A stretch of 64,000 nt of DNA from Allodiplogaster sudhausi (Eukaryota > Nematoda > Chromadorea > Rhabditida > Diplogasteridae), in contig CALZFC010000043.1 of assembly GCA_945643635.1 (NCBI GenBank), forward strand, positions 947,501 to 1,011,500. Reading direction: 5' to 3'. Below are positions 35,101 through 46,964 of the stretch, piece after piece. The position numbers and the translations under genes were made by a program. The notes under the pieces are model-generated. The model had not been told where the DNA came from, did not search any database, and was given only the letters and a program-made list of their open reading frames with translations. Each line of letters starts with the position of its first letter. The stretch's first letter is position 1.

Positions 35101-35230
35101 AATAATTTCTAGGGATGATTTGGATCCTGTCGAGCTGTCCGAGCTGCTAGACAGAAGAAGAGAAATGGTTGCTGAGGAGCTGAAAGCTTTGGCTGATAAG
35201 AAGGCGGCCAAGATGCTCAGGACTGCGTGA
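29184..35230 (+). CDS. Mitochondrial ribosomal protein L11
   Basis: Exons: 29184-29266, 29339-29451, 29500-29625, 29681-29772, 30324-30379, 35113-35230; all phases agree. The N-terminal domain has APPLGPQLGQRGVNVANFCK and GVPLPTRIQVKPDRSYDLEI. The C-terminal rRNA-binding domain has LLKQAAGIRRGAQNKGD, HIYEIALVKQKD and CRQLIKSCRTIGIDVTR, followed by a charged tail ending KKAAKMLRTA. Length (about 195 residues) and order match animal MRPL11, which binds the GTPase-associated region of the mitochondrial large rRNA. The start ATG (29184) precedes MASKAVARVRKKEV. The fifth intron is 4.7 kb because of a LINE and a minisatellite; the fourth holds a MITE. Intron 3 ends in CTTGAG. Confidence 0.95.
29872..30284. 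mobile_element. MITE in MRPL11 intron 4
   Basis: CTCTGGTTTTTCACAATGAG at the left end is exactly complementary to the right end, CTCATTGTGAAAAACCAGAG, and pairing continues through GCCTTATTAGG. The interior contains many AATTAGG/CCTAAT motifs in both orientations. No ORF. No certain target-site duplication. Confidence 0.65.
30396..33400 (-). pseudogene. LINE ORF2 endonuclease-reverse transcriptase, frame-disrupted
   Basis: The apurinic-like endonuclease lies in one frame (to about 32830) and the reverse transcriptase in another (from about 32753, TLDLLLTNTPSLLSNI). The short bridging segment (EFTRACFFAQLATP) reads best in the third frame, implying two small indels. Catalytic motifs of both domains remain visible. 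The C-terminal part after the polymerase ends in a Ser/Arg-rich region and a hydrophobic tail at 30396. Confidence 0.8.
33539..34399 (-). CDS. LINE ORF1 protein
   Basis: 286 residues from ATG 34399. The N-terminal third is rich in Asp/Ser/Leu with heptad-like Leu spacing (LASSVSSLTSQLSAISTTV). The second half has a basic patch (RDRHERRRALVIFGLPPP) and a domain ending RVSPGMPSHPSA. Such proteins bind element RNA and form the retrotransposition particle. It overlaps the start of the endonuclease frame, so ORF1 and ORF2 overlap in different frames. Confidence 0.75.
   Translation of the reverse strand: MTDSGPSAPLDLPAFASFIKGLKDRKRRRSTDEPPDSDDILVFLASSVSSLTSQLSAISTTVSSLESSLAAKDIVIADMTLALSAHTTQLDTIDTRLTAVETAPPPLYTVHNDPIIDAGIDDDMCENVAGNPPSSSDTPSCDFSRETEDEIRDRHERRRALVIFGLPPPDGSPIQRASSYYNGVLHLLDHIGVSALPTAVYPLTDGHNRDNPVKVILPNSILQQLAIRNSHRLRHSSTFWRCAIRPSLTFAQRGIVPSPPKLPDFSRFYASPPGRVSPGMPSHPSA
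34590..35025. repeat. 21-bp minisatellite in the last MRPL11 intron
   Basis: About 20 tandem copies of GAGGTGGGTAGAGCAGGGA plus GT, with shorter variants lacking GAG and longer variants near the right end. Lack of stops produces spurious ORFs on both strands. It abuts the 5' side of the antisense LINE. Confidence 0.9.
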
Positions 35231-35391
35231 TCACATTTAATTGTTTGTAGTTGTATTGTTCTGCTTCATAGCGTTGATAAATTTTTTTTATAATTTTCTT
35301 GTGGAGCTCGATTATTGTTTTCCGTAATATCAGTTGAAGATACCTATATTTTTATGTTTCCTCTAAATATTGTAAAGCTTATTGGCAGCAG

Positions 35392-37331
35392 ATGTTCATG
35401 CGTGGTGCACCTGGCTGTTTGTTGCGTGTGCTAGGCCGCCACGGCAGACTCCGCCAGACTCAAGCAGTCAGACAAGCGGGCGCCAAGCCTTCTCAGCAGG
35501 TTTTCCTTTATACTTTTAGCGTTTCCACATTTCGTTGGTTTTCAAAGAAACCGCATTTCGTGCAAACTGATTTAGGCGAAGTTTGAGGAGCTGCTGTTGA
35601 AGGAGGGTCGACGGTGGCCGAGTGCTCTTGGAACACCGAACCCCGTCCGTAAGAGGAGGCCGGTGACGTCATTCTACAAACAAGTTTGTACTCTGAGGGA
35701 AAGAAGAGTCGTGAGTAGACCCATTTGTTTGTAGCCACGAGCTCAGACGGTGGATTCAATTGCCATAGCGGAGTCGCTGAATCTGCATACCTTGGCTGCT
35801 GATTCGGCCGTTAGCAACCTCTACGTTGCTACCTTCATTGACGAGGGTCAGTAGTCCCTTCAGTTCTCTTGTCGGAACGGAACCTTAATTACTTAACAAA
35901 CTAGTTCAAACAATTTGCTTTAGAAACGTAATGTTATTGCTTGAGAATGTTAAATCAAAGGTTCCTCCCTTCCTTGAAATGAGCGTAAGTCATGCGGAGT
36001 TCGATGATGCCCTGCACCTTGTGAAGTGGCCGGCCTACCAGATCGACCCTTCTTCTCTTTCTGAAGCTTATGTCTTCGCTGATGGAGTCGTCGTCTTCTG
36101 GAACTTCGAGATTGGAGCTGTTGGTTGTTTTTATTATTATAAATATTCCTTTTCATTTGCCTTCATTACCATCACGAAATCTGAAGAATGAAATGTATGC
36201 CTTTTAAGCGTGCTCAGCTGCTCCGCGACTTGGAGAGACACTCAACTGGAATCTACGAGAGCTCCGTAGCCCACTCGGAACTTGACTCCATGCCCTTTAC
36301 TCTTGTCGGAGAGTCAGTCAGTCCCTCTTTTGTTTCTTCTTCCGTTCTGCAACTTCCTTTTTCAAGGAAGGAATCATGCATTCGTAAGGACTGCTTTGTA
36401 CTGGAGAAGGCCAAGCATGGAGATGGTCGCCACAACAGCCACGAGGCGCTGCTACAGAGATTTGCTTTCTCTCACGCCTTTGCTGCTTCTGGTTTGTAGG
36501 AGAGAAGAGCAAAGGAGTGAGGGAGAGAGAGAGAAAGCAGAGGGAGAGATTGAGTTAGATAGAGAATACATAGTGTTATCGATCTGCAGTGAAGGTCGGT
36601 GTTTGGGAATCTCTCCTGGAGAGCGAAGCAGGCCCCCTTGCGGAGACGACGAAGAAGCTGAAGAATGGTATTATTCCCTGGAAAAGACAAGAGGCTCTCC
36701 GAAGGGCTGGCCAATTTGCTGATCTCCGGTTAATTTAGCAATTTTTACGAAGAGATGGGCTTTGTTCTGCTAACAATAAGTGTGTAAACATCTTTATTCC
36801 AGGCACTCGATCAATCTAGGCAGCACATTACTCAGCCGAGATGTGTATTGGGAAAGAGATCATCTTGAAACCTTCTATAAAATGACTGCGCGTCATCTCA
36901 CCCTTGACCGACGATTAATGTACTTCAACTTTGTTTTTATTCTTGTTTCACTTTATTCATCATTTAATCTTCTTTCGAATGCAATCTCCGTTTTCTTTAT
37001 TCGGTCGCCTGCATAGCAGCACTCTTTGTAGGCTTCTGAACAACCGACTTGACTACTGCGAAGAATTGGTGAAGATGGTCGACAATATGATTGCCTTGCG
37101 ACATGTCACTTTCTTCTTCTTCTTCTTCTTCTGCTTCTTCAATTTTTCGTAGTTTTTTCTTTCCAAGATGAGTTCCTTTTTCAGGCGTCAACTCTGGAGT
37201 GGATGATCATCATTTTGATTGTAATCGAAGTAATATTTGATACCCTTCATTTCATCAAAAGCAGCGATGCACAGAAGGTTGTGATTGTGCAAGAAGACTG
37301 GTCTAATGGACAGCCACACACATCCGACTGA
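35392..37331 (+). CDS. RMND1 / DUF155 family protein (mitochondrial)
   Basis: First exons: 35392-35499, 35576-35683, 35735-35846. The start MFMRGAPGCLLRVLGRHG is basic and amphipathic, as in a mitochondrial presequence. Then RRPVTSFYKQ, QTVDSIAIAESLNLHTLAA, VFADGVVVFWNFE (the DUF155 hallmark), LLQRFAFSHAFAAS, VKVGVWESLLE with KKLKNGIIPWKRQEALRRA, FALRHSINLGSTLLSRDVYW-like segments, and a C-terminal helix LEWMIIILIVIEVIFDTLHF that would anchor it in the inner membrane, with tail ending GQPHTSD. Vertebrate RMND1 supports mitochondrial translation. Exon joins between 35847 and 36050 are unresolved because simple joining meets a stop. It follows MRPL11 by only 160 bp on the same strand. Confidence 0.85.
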
Positions 37332-37661
37332 TGATTTGTGACTTCTGTAAATAGTTTGCTACATCTTGTTATGTCTCATGTTATCGGCTCTTTGCCCTCT
37401 CGGTCATTCTTCCACTGCGGGCTGTTTCTGCCTTTCCGAGTTGTTTAGCTATTTAAATTTCCTTTCGTCGTGAACATATGTGTTTTTCTGTGATAAAGCT
37501 GCCATGAGTTTTTTTAATTGTTCTTTGAAGAAATCGTGGATTGTTGCCATCGAATTCCTTTAAGCGGGTTACTTGTTCCCCCTCCTCGACAACTTCCTCA
37601 CGATTCCTTGATTAAGTCGAATGAAATATTTCTTAGTTTTGACTTTTTCAGGTTGAGTGGT

Positions 37662-40600
37662 ATGTTGAAAAGTGTGACTTCGCTACGAAGATTTCCCAGC
37701 CGACTGGCGACTGTCGCTTCTTCTAGGAATTCCGCAACTTCGAGTGATGAGTTCCGCCTGAACGAGTATTCGCAGAAGTATCTGGGATATCGCAAGGTGT
37801 GATCCCTTTGCTGGCATGGGTTCTTCATTGGATGATTCAGGCAGCCTTTACGGAGAAGCTGGAGATAGTCGACCCAAGCACGGCGCCTGCCTTCCCGATC
37901 TACCGAGTCACCGATGGTTCTGGCCGCATCATTGATCCCGCGCACGATCCCAAATTTGATAAGGTTTCTTTTTTTTTGGATTCTATTCATTCCAACCGGA
38001 ACATTTTTTGTGCCACGAGTTTGACTTTCTTTTTTGTCACAAATAATTTGCATGTCATGCCACTAATTTACTTTTTATACATATTCTTACACCTTTTTAC
38101 TACTTTTTCTGCTGCAAATATTTTCCTTCCCTATTTTTACCGTTGCTTTCTAGATTATTTGCGGCGTAAAAAAACAACATATTTTTATGGCTTCGCTTTG
38201 AATATGTTTATGATTTTTACTTAGCAATTTAGAAGGCTTTAATTGTAGGAGACGGCAGTTCGTATGTACAAGACGATGACCCAGTTGAACTTGATGGATC
38301 GCATTCTCTACGACTCGCAGAGACAAGGGCGCATCTCTTTCTACATGACCAATTTTGGAGAAGAGGTTCCTTTTATATCATTCTTAGAGTGAGTCATTAT
38401 AAAAATATGTTGAGGGTAACCATGTGGGTTCTGCGGCTGCATTGAATGACAAGGACTTGGTGTTCGGGCAATACCGCGAAGTAGGTGTCCTTATGTGGCG
38501 TGGCTTTCCTCTCGACCAATTCATGCATCAGTGCTACGGAAACATTCAGGATATCGGTCAGCTCCTTTTCGGCTTTCTTTTTCTTTATTCTGTGAAATTG
38601 ATGAATATTTTGACTCATAAGTAGTATTCGTCGACTTAATCGCCTAGAGTGTATTGATTTGGTTGAGGAAAGGGGAAGCAGATGCCAGTGCATTACGGCT
38701 CCTCAGAGCACAACTTCGTGACCATCAGCAGCCCTCTCACCACTCAACTACCGCAGGTTTCTCTCTTCGTATGAATCATTCCTTCCCCTTCTGATCGCAG
38801 GCCGTGGGTGCTGCGTATGCCTTCAAGTGTCGTGCTGGGAATGATCGGGTGGTGGTTGTCTACTTCGGGGATGGCGCTGCCTCAGAGGGAGACGCCCACG
38901 CTGCATTCAACTTCGCTGCTACTCTTGTCAGTTCTCCTTCTTTGTCGGCTCAGAGATTCTGTTAAATGTTTTCCAATTCTCACTTTCTCCAACATTCGCA
39001 AGTAACAAAAGTTTCCCTGTCGGTACTTTTGGCCTCCTTCACGAAACTTCTCTCTTTCCCTCTGGCTATTCAAACCTTATCAGTCCATTCTCCGCTCGTT
39101 CGTTGGTCTTTCAAACTGCTTGTCATATGATTGCAAGCTGAGTAGGTAAAGTCGGTCATCTTACTTGAAAATTGTCAGAGCTCGTTGACAGTTTGGGTGT
39201 TTGTGAGGCTGTAAACCTTTATCAGGAATTACTCAGCCAATGTTGTTTGGAAAGAACGAGTGTGAGAAGGGGAAAGAAGAATGGTTTCTTATCTTTTTCT
39301 CTCAAGCAACCTGATCGTTTCTCAATCCACAAGCCTGCCAAACAAATGAAATGAGAGCAGAAAAGTCTTCTACAGAATACGGAGAATATATGGCACTGAA
39401 AGGGGGGCCTCAGATGGGTGGTAGGCGGACCACTTTGACCCTTATCAGAATATATGGCACTGAAAGGGGGGCCTCAGATGGGTGGTAGGCGGACCACTTT
39501 GACCCTTATCAGAATATATGGCACTGAAAGGGGGGCCTCAGATGGGTGGTAGGCGGACCACTTTGACCCTTATCAGAATATATGTCACTGAAAGGGGGCC
39601 TCAGATGGGTGGTAGGCGGACCACTTTGACCCTTATCAGAATATATGGCACTGAAAGGGGGGCCTCAGATGGGTGGTAGGCGGACCACTTTGACCCTTAT
39701 CAGAATATATGGCACTGAAAGGGGGGCCTCAGATGGGTGGTAGGCGGACCACTTTGACCCTTATCAGAATATATGGCACTGAAAGGGGGCCTCAGATGGG
39801 TGGTAGGCGGACCACTTTGACCGTTATCAGAATATATGTCACTGAAAGGGGGCCTCAGATGGGTGGTAGGCGGACCACTTTGACCGTTATCAGAATATAT
39901 GTCACTGAAAGGGGGCCTCAGATGGGTGGTAGGCGGACCACTTTGACCCTTATCAGAATATATGGCACTGAAAGGGGAGCCTCAGATGGGTGGTAGGCGG
40001 ACCACTTTGACCCTTATCAGAATATATGTCACTGAAAGGGGGGCCTCAGATGGGTGGTAGGCGGACCACTTTGACCCTTATCAGAATATATGTCACTGAA
40101 AGGGGGGCCTCAGATGGGTGGTAGGCGGACCACTTTGACCCTTATCAGAATATATGGCACTGAAAGGGGGGCCTCAGATGGGTGGTAGGCGGACCACTTT
40201 GACCCTTATCAGAATATATGTCACTGAAAGGGGGGCCTCAGATGGGTGGTAGGCGGACCACTTTGACCCTTATCAGAATATATGGCACTGAAAGGGGGGC
40301 CTCAGATGGGTGGTAGGCGGACCACTTTGACCCTTATCAGAATATATGTCACTGAAAGGGGGGCCTCAGATGGGTGGTAGGCGGACCACTTTGACCCTTA
40401 TCAGAATATATGGCACTGAAAGGGGGGCCTCAGATGGGTGGTAGGCGGACCACTTTGACCCTTATCAGAATATATGTCACTGAAAGGGGGGCCTCAGATG
40501 GGTGGTAGGCGGACCATTTTGACCCTTATCAGAATATATGGCACTGAAAGGGGGGCCTCAGATGGGTGGTAGGCGGACCACTTTGACCCTTATCAGCATT

Positions 40601-41643
40601 CGGCATTGAAATGGCAGCATTGCCAGCAGCCTTCCCTCTCACTCCTTCACTCTCCGTCATGGAAACATTAATATTGAGTAATTTGTAATGCGCGAAAGAG
40701 ACAGATGGATTGGTTGAATGAGTAATTGTAGAATGCACCAGTGATCTTCTTCTGTCGCAACAATGGCTATGCCATCTCAACCCCCACCACTGAGCAGTAC
40801 GGAGGAGATGGCATCGCTGGCAAGGGACCGGGCTATGGACTACAAACTATTCGGTTTGCCATTCCATGAGAGAGAAGGAATTTGATTCATTTTCTTTGAG
40901 AGTGGATGGCAACGATCTCCTGGCTGTCTACAACGCTACTAAAGAAGCTCGACGTCTCGCGCTTCAAGAGAATAAAGCTGTTCTCATCGAAGCTATGACA
41001 TATAGGTTTCTTCTTTATCACTACATTTTTTTAGCTTCCTTTACCATTTTTTTAGTATCAGTTATGGCTTTTCCAGCATTACCTTAAGATTTAAAGAAGA
41101 CAGAATTTATTTGGCGTTTTCTGCTAATTGATCTGTCAAAGCTACATTTTAGTCGAATAAATTTAATGAATTTATTTAATTTTAATTTTTTGCAGACTCG
41201 GTCACCACTCGACTTCCGACGACAGCACTGCCTACAGGTCAACATTTAGTTTATCTTTCTTTCATACTGAGGAACTCTTCTATCAGCAAGCTGGGAATGA
41301 TAACACTTCAGGACAAGTAGTAAACCTATGGACTCTTTCGTGGGTCATACTTTTAGCCCTTTCTTTGTACTTCAAAATGAAATTTGCATTGGGCAATTAA
41401 AGATATGAAATTAGTTGGTTGAATGAGTGACTGTTAGATCCGCTGATGAGGTGACCAAATGGGGAGACGCGGATCATCCCATTATGCGATTCAAGCATTA
41501 CGTCACTGAGAGAGGATGGTGGGATGACGAGCATGAGAAGCAGTGGCAGGCGGAGGTTATCCTCTCTCTCTCTCCATCTCATTTTCTTTTTCTCTCTCCA
41601 TCTCATTCCCTCTCTCTCTCTAGCTCATCCTCTCATCTCTCTC

Positions 41644-41683
<40 letters not shown>

Positions 41684-42126
41684 GTCTATCCGAGTGATTT
41701 TCTCTCTGTCAATTAACTTCTGTAAGAACGTGGATCCTGCCTTGTTCATGTGAATTGATTGGCCTTCAGACGCGCAAGCGAATTCTTCGGTCGCTTTCGG
41801 ACGCAGAGAAGACGAAGCTTGCTCATTTCCACGAAATGTTTGAGGGAGTCTACAAAGAGGTTCCATTCTCCTTTTCCCGTTTTGCTTGCATGCCGAAAAT
41901 ACTCTGAAGTAGAAAAAGTGGCACTTCTAGCTTTCATTTCATTTGATCTTATTCTCTCTCGACCAAAAGTGAGTGAGAGGATGGTCAGGGTTGATGTGAT
42001 TGATTGGATGAGTTGAAATGATTGGAGGTGCCCGCCCACTTGGCCCGCCAGAGAATGGAGCTGGATCAGCATCTCCACGAGTACGGCGAGCACTATCCGA
42101 TGGACAAGTTCGCCGCCGCCAAGTAG
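37662..42126 (+). CDS. Branched-chain 2-oxo acid dehydrogenase E1 subunit alpha
   Basis: Twelve phase-consistent exons: 37662-37796, 37841-37963, 38249-38365, 38415-38556, 38668-38756, 38801-38926, 40732-40853, 40901-41005, 41196-41237, 41438-41555, 41770-41859, 42028-42126. The start [20 protein letters not shown] is a mitochondrial presequence. The thiamine diphosphate motif runs from [18 protein letters not shown] to [12 protein letters not shown]. The kinase-regulated loop is [15 protein letters not shown]. The C-terminus is [14 protein letters not shown]. With E1 beta it decarboxylates the 2-oxo acids of Leu, Ile and Val in the matrix. Ten of eleven donors have T or C at +3, and four acceptors end in GAG. 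Intron 6 (1.8 kb) holds a 64-bp minisatellite. Confidence 0.97.
39386..40600. repeat. 64-bp minisatellite in BCKDHA intron 6
   Basis: Nineteen copies of a unit starting AATATATGGCACTGAAAGGG and containing GATGGGTGGTAGGCGGACCA. Units are 63 or 64 bp by G-run length, with alternating GGCACTG/GTCACTG and CCCTTATC/CCGTTATC variants. Between-copy identity is very high, so the array is young or homogenised. Confidence 0.95.
41566..41690. repeat. CT microsatellite in BCKDHA intron 10
   Basis: CTCTCTCCATCTCATT repeats followed by a pure (CT)n tract on the sense strand, about 80 bp before the next acceptor. Confidence 0.85.
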
Positions 42127-43740
42127 AACTTCCTCTTCTTTTTATATCGCCGCAATCGTTTGTAAGTTTTGTTTTGTTTGATGTTTCATTTATCTGCTAG
42201 ATGATTCGTTTAGTTTTTGTGACGGACTGTTATTACTACTTCTCGTTCAAGCGGATTATGGTGAAGAAGAGCTTTTCAAGTACATTCTTTCCGTCGCTTC
42301 GCTAGAGATAATTCAGTTCGATTGCATTGTTGTGGTGAATGGGTGTACTCAACAGGACAAGATGCTGCAACCATCTTAGTTTCCTTCTCCGTTGATTCGT
42401 GCCGACCAGTTTGCAGTGCAGGTGTCAATGAGATTATGAGTGTATCTTCTGCTGTTATTTCTCCTCCTTATTAGTCCTTTTCTACTTGCCATTGTCTTCA
42501 TCGGTGCCAATTTCTTCCGTGCCATTTTTATCAATGCCTTTTTTACATGTAGAAGTGTATATCAATTTTATGTTGTGGGTTTTTCTTTTATGCAACGATT
42601 CTACTTGCACGTTGTGTATAAAGAGTGTCGAGTTGACTTGTTATAAATGTATATTGTGATCGAAAAGAGGTTATGTAGCCTTGTTCAGTGTCTGACAAAC
42701 CGGAAATTGGCTATCCAAGAATTGTGTTGGTGTTTCTCTGTCACTATTTTTTATTATTGAGGCTTTAGTAATTGGGTGTGATTTAATGATGTTCGTTGTC
42801 ATTACATCTTCACTGTAGGAGTAGTATTTCGTTTCATCTATTCTATTGAGTAGCGAAGGAAAAAGATATTGCATTGGAACATACTTACGATGTACCCACC
42901 ATCTTTCTATTCACTGACGCAATTCGCTCTTCAAAAAGTATGCCATCGGACTACTGTACGGATTAACTGCTTTAGAAGGTTGTTTTGATGAGAATATAGG
43001 GAAGTGGAGTGGAAAAAGCTGTGCAGGGGATATTTGCTTCACCGATTTATAATTGAGAACGTTCTAGATCTGCACTCTCACTGATTTATTCTCATCATTG
43101 TTCAACTTAGCCTTTGTATATCTAATTCCATCTTTTGAAGTTAGGTTTCCATCTCACAGTATAGAGAGATTGACAGAGTGAAGAAGTGAATCTGACGAAG
43201 AGCTGTTTGTGCCTCTTGGTCGTTTGGCAGGAGTGACTAATTGTGGACGTGATCCAGACGGAGCTGGCACATCTGATCTGTAGCCAAGCTGCCATTGATA
43301 CTGGGCTCCCTTATCAGAGGGAACGAACGCCCTCGCACTTCCGGCTTTTCAGCATATTTCACATCCTTATTCTCCTTCTTTTCTTCTCTCACCCTCACCA
43401 TATTTCTCTCGCCCTCACCTCTTTCTCTCATGATCGTACCTTTCTCTCGCTCACTCTCACCCTCACTCTCGCCCTCTTTCTCTCACTGGCTATTGATATC
43501 ACACTCCCTCCTGTAACCTTTTACCACCATCTGCTTTTCCCTCTCGCATTTTGATCTCTTACTTTCCTTGCAAAGTAGTCTAAATACTGCGGCAATAAGG
43601 GAAATTGGAAGGATGATGGGTTTAGAAATAATAATAAAAAGGTTGGGTGCATGTCCAATTTCGACGATTGCATAGCCAGGTTACAGAGCTGCATTTCCAT
43701 ATTTCCATAGTAGCCTAAGTAAAAAAATAACGTTACAGGG
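42127..43740. other. Intergenic region after BCKDHA
   Basis: Mostly A/T-rich unique sequence, with a CT-rich stretch at 43370-43490. No supported gene. The segment around 43240-43340 is open on the plus strand (starting VIQTELAHLICSQAA) but I recognise no family. Confidence 0.4.
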
Positions 43741-44408
43741 ATGGATAATCCAGTCTTTTCTCCGAGGGAAGACGAGGATGTTCCGTTTCTACCGTCACAT
43801 CAGAACAGTACGATTTGTTGAATCCGTGGATTCTAGATATGAAAATAGTTACCATCTTATCTTTTGTGATTCGAGTGGGAAGCGGGGTTAGAGTATGCCA
43901 AACAGAGAGAGCAATAAAGTTGGGGAAGGAATCAGAGAAAGAAGGTAAGGACAGCATAAGAGAGACAGATAGCGAGCGACTGAGAGAGAGAGAGAGAGCA
44001 AGAAGAGCGCCTTCGGGAGCGCACTGCCGAGCCTGCCCCCTTCTTGAGTTGTTTCCTCGGAGTGGGCGGAGCCAGCCAGGCAGAGGCTGAGTCAGGCGGG
44101 TCACTCAGAAGAGCCTGTTCTAGCTGCCAGCATGCGCACTCCCAGCACCGATGTGACTTGTCTTGAGGATGCCAGGTAATACTTGCATCTCTGGCTTCTC
44201 TTGAGGGGGAGCAGTCAACAGAGTGCTCTTCTTCCTCTTTAATTCAATTAATTCCCATATCCTAATTGAGAACTCTTTGCATTTCTCTGCTTATAATTTG
44301 GTAATGAAGAGAGTAAGAAAGAAGGAAGAGCCAGTGTGTAGTTGTAGAGAGAGCGTCCGCAGTGAGTCGACTTCTAGCGGCCACTGCCACAACGATCACG
44401 CCGAGGAG
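43741..44408 (+). CDS. Candidate 5' exons of the SLC30 zinc transporter
   Basis: Three short segments join in phase: an ATG exon from 43741 (MDNPVFSPREDEDVPFLPSH) to a GTACGA donor near 43805; an exon from about 44112 to 44176 (EPVLAASMRTPSTDVTCLED) ending at GTAATA; and one from about 44300 (KKEEPVCSCRESVRSES, then SGHCHNDHAEEQ). The His/Cys-rich motif HCHNDH resembles the zinc-binding N-terminal tail of SLC30A2/3/8 transporters. The join to the exon at 46965-47147 is not phase-proved, so this could be an alternative first-exon set. Confidence 0.45.
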
Positions 44409-44409
44409 C

Positions 44410-44677
44410 AGATTGTCAGACATTTCGTTTTTATTCCAAACCTTTTTTTTCATTTTGACGGTGCTCTAACCTCAATAAGGGTGTTGAATGAAAAAATGCC
44501 GCTATGAAAGAACCCAGGCGGGACTGTTGATACCCTGTCCGACTGCCCTCAGCCTTTCTCCTGCCATTTCTCCCCAGATTAGCGCTGCCAACTAGTTAAC
44601 TTTTCTTTCCTCTCCTTTCTTATTTGTTGGTGAGTGCCAAGCGTGCTGCAACTTTCAGTGTCATTCAGCTTCTCAGC

Positions 44678-44731
<54 letters not shown>

Positions 44732-45599
44732 CTCTCTCAATCTATCTCTCTGTCTCGGGCTCTCTTTCTTTGTTTATCTCTCTCTATCTCTCCCTCATTT
44801 TCTTTCACCTATCACTTATTTAAATTGCGCATAGCGAAACAATATACTTGAGCTACTACTTCTTTGGCGTTCCGTTTGACAACCTGTCGCTAATTAACTT
44901 TTAATTTAAAACTCTATTTGAAAAAATAAATGCTGTTTCTATCCGTTTTATATTGTTGCTGTTGTAAATTAGCAAAGTATTGATTTTTAAACTTATTCCA
45001 CTTTTTAATAATTTCTATAGAAGTAGCGAACAGTTGAGCTGTCAAAGTCATCTATTTATCCAGAATTCTATAGTGGCGTCGTTATGAAATATTCTTCATG
45101 GCCGCATATGTCTTGTCAGCTATGTAGTTGAAACTTCAGTATTCAGTTATCTTATATGGAATGATGAAGGATTCATCTGATACTGGCGAGAGGATCCAGT
45201 GGAGGCATTCTTGTGCAGGCCCTCCCGAGTCATCAAGTTGTGTTAGGACGTTCAGCTTGCACTCGTGGCTATTCTATCTTCATGTTTGAAATGTAGCGTG
45301 AATGGAACTAAGTAATTATAAAAAGATTGAACTACAGAAAGAGAGAGGGTGAGAGAGAGAGATTGAGAGGATCACCAACTCAACCAACATTGATTTCATG
45401 GTCAGATGTGAGTTTGATCAAATGGAATCACTCTTCTTCTCTAAAAGATAATACACAGTTTTCCAAAAGGTGTGACTTTCATCGCCAATAGTTTATCGCA
45501 TTTAGTGCCTATGTTCTCACATTCAGTCTCTCATTCTCCCTTTACCTCTCTTCTTCGTTCCATGATCTCTCTCTTTCTCTCTCTCTCTCCCTCTCTTTG

Positions 45600-45645
<46 letters not shown>

Positions 45646-46960
45646 GTCTATCCCTTCTCTTACTCCAATCAATGTTGTATTCTTTGAAATCACGTGTGAA
45701 TATGAGCCTGGCTAGTAGAAGATTGCACGAGAGAATGTCCATTTGTTCCAGTGTGATCAGCTAGTATTCTTTCTTTGCCGGTGATCTTTGCAATGAAGTA
45801 GAAGAAGTGGGTAGATGAAAGGAGGGAATTGGATGAGATGTAGATGGCCAGTAATGATGCAAGTGGCTTCTCCCTTCCACGGTGACAAGGAATGCTTTTC
45901 GTTCTGAGTGTGGATGAGGGGAATCAATCATATACGCGAATGATTCAGAGATATGCCGGTCAAATTGTCGCACGCGTGGCTTAACTTTTGTTGATGTCAA
46001 CGAAGAGGTAATCCTTCTTGAAGATGAAAAGTCCTTGCCCCTCCGCCTTCTCTTGTGCCCTTCTCTTCCTTTAATAAGTACTCAGCTGCGATGTCACTGG
46101 GAGCCTGTCCTTTCCTCTTTTCTGTCTGCATTCTCTTCCTCTACTCTCTCTTTCTCTCTCTCTCTCTCACTCTCTCTCTCTCTATCCATCCATCCATATA
46201 TGTCGCTCCTCTCCCTTATTGTACTACCTCAGGAATCGGAAACATCGACTAGTGCGTGTTCCATTTACAGTACCTCCACCGTGCATTTCCACTAGTGAAT
46301 GCTTTGTTTAGGAGAATCACTTTACGACGATTTATTGCACCAGAACGCATTGCGAATTGGTTTCGTTTACTCGATTCATTATTACAGTTTTGAGACATTT
46401 CTTGTGAGCAAGTCAAACTTTTTTGCAGCCCTCATCTTAACGCCTTAGAAGTATTCTGCCTTGCTGCCTTCTACAAATCATAATATGCGAAATTTTAATG
46501 GATTCTATGCTTTTGTATGAATGCGTGTTTTATGCTCCTTTTGGTAGAATGAATGAGGACGAGCCCTTTTGTGAGAAGACCGAAGTAATTCTAGCATCTC
46601 CTTATGACAGTTTCCTTCAGCTAAGCCCTTGTGACTTGGTGCAGAAGTGTCTTTCCCTGCACTGATTCTCATGAGGTGTAGCGACCGCTGGTCTTTAGTC
46701 TGATGGGGGAGTGAGACGGTCTTTCTAATGTCAATGAGATCTTTCTTCAACTGCAACTCTCTTTTCTGCATTCTCTGTCTCTTTCTCCGAAAGGGAATGC
46801 ACCCACAAGTTCTGTCTACGTCACTGCTCTCCCCTGCCCAGCGTGCTGTTATAAAGTGATGCCGTGTAAACTACTGCTTTCTTTTCCTCATCATTACAAT
46901 GGTGTTCTGATAAGTTATTTCTAAGTAATAGAAGGGTCAGAACCGCCACTGGCTCTTGCC
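44410..46960. other. Long stretch with microsatellites, no proven gene
   Basis: CT tracts at 44680-44730, 45570-45645 and 46145-46190. If the upstream exons belong to the zinc transporter, this is its large intron. A minus-strand open segment at 46505-46771 (start MQKRELQLKKDLIDIRKTVS) and one at 45761-46000 (start MTSTKVKPRVRQFDRHISES) have ATG starts but no family match. Confidence 0.4.
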
Positions 46961-46964
46961 AATT

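Noticed and set aside
39709..39996. [21 protein letters not shown]
   Set aside because: Arises from consecutive 63-bp units of the BCKDHA intronic minisatellite.
39386..40600. CRISPR-like array
   Set aside because: Units are contiguous with no unique spacers, in an animal gene intron; it is a minisatellite.
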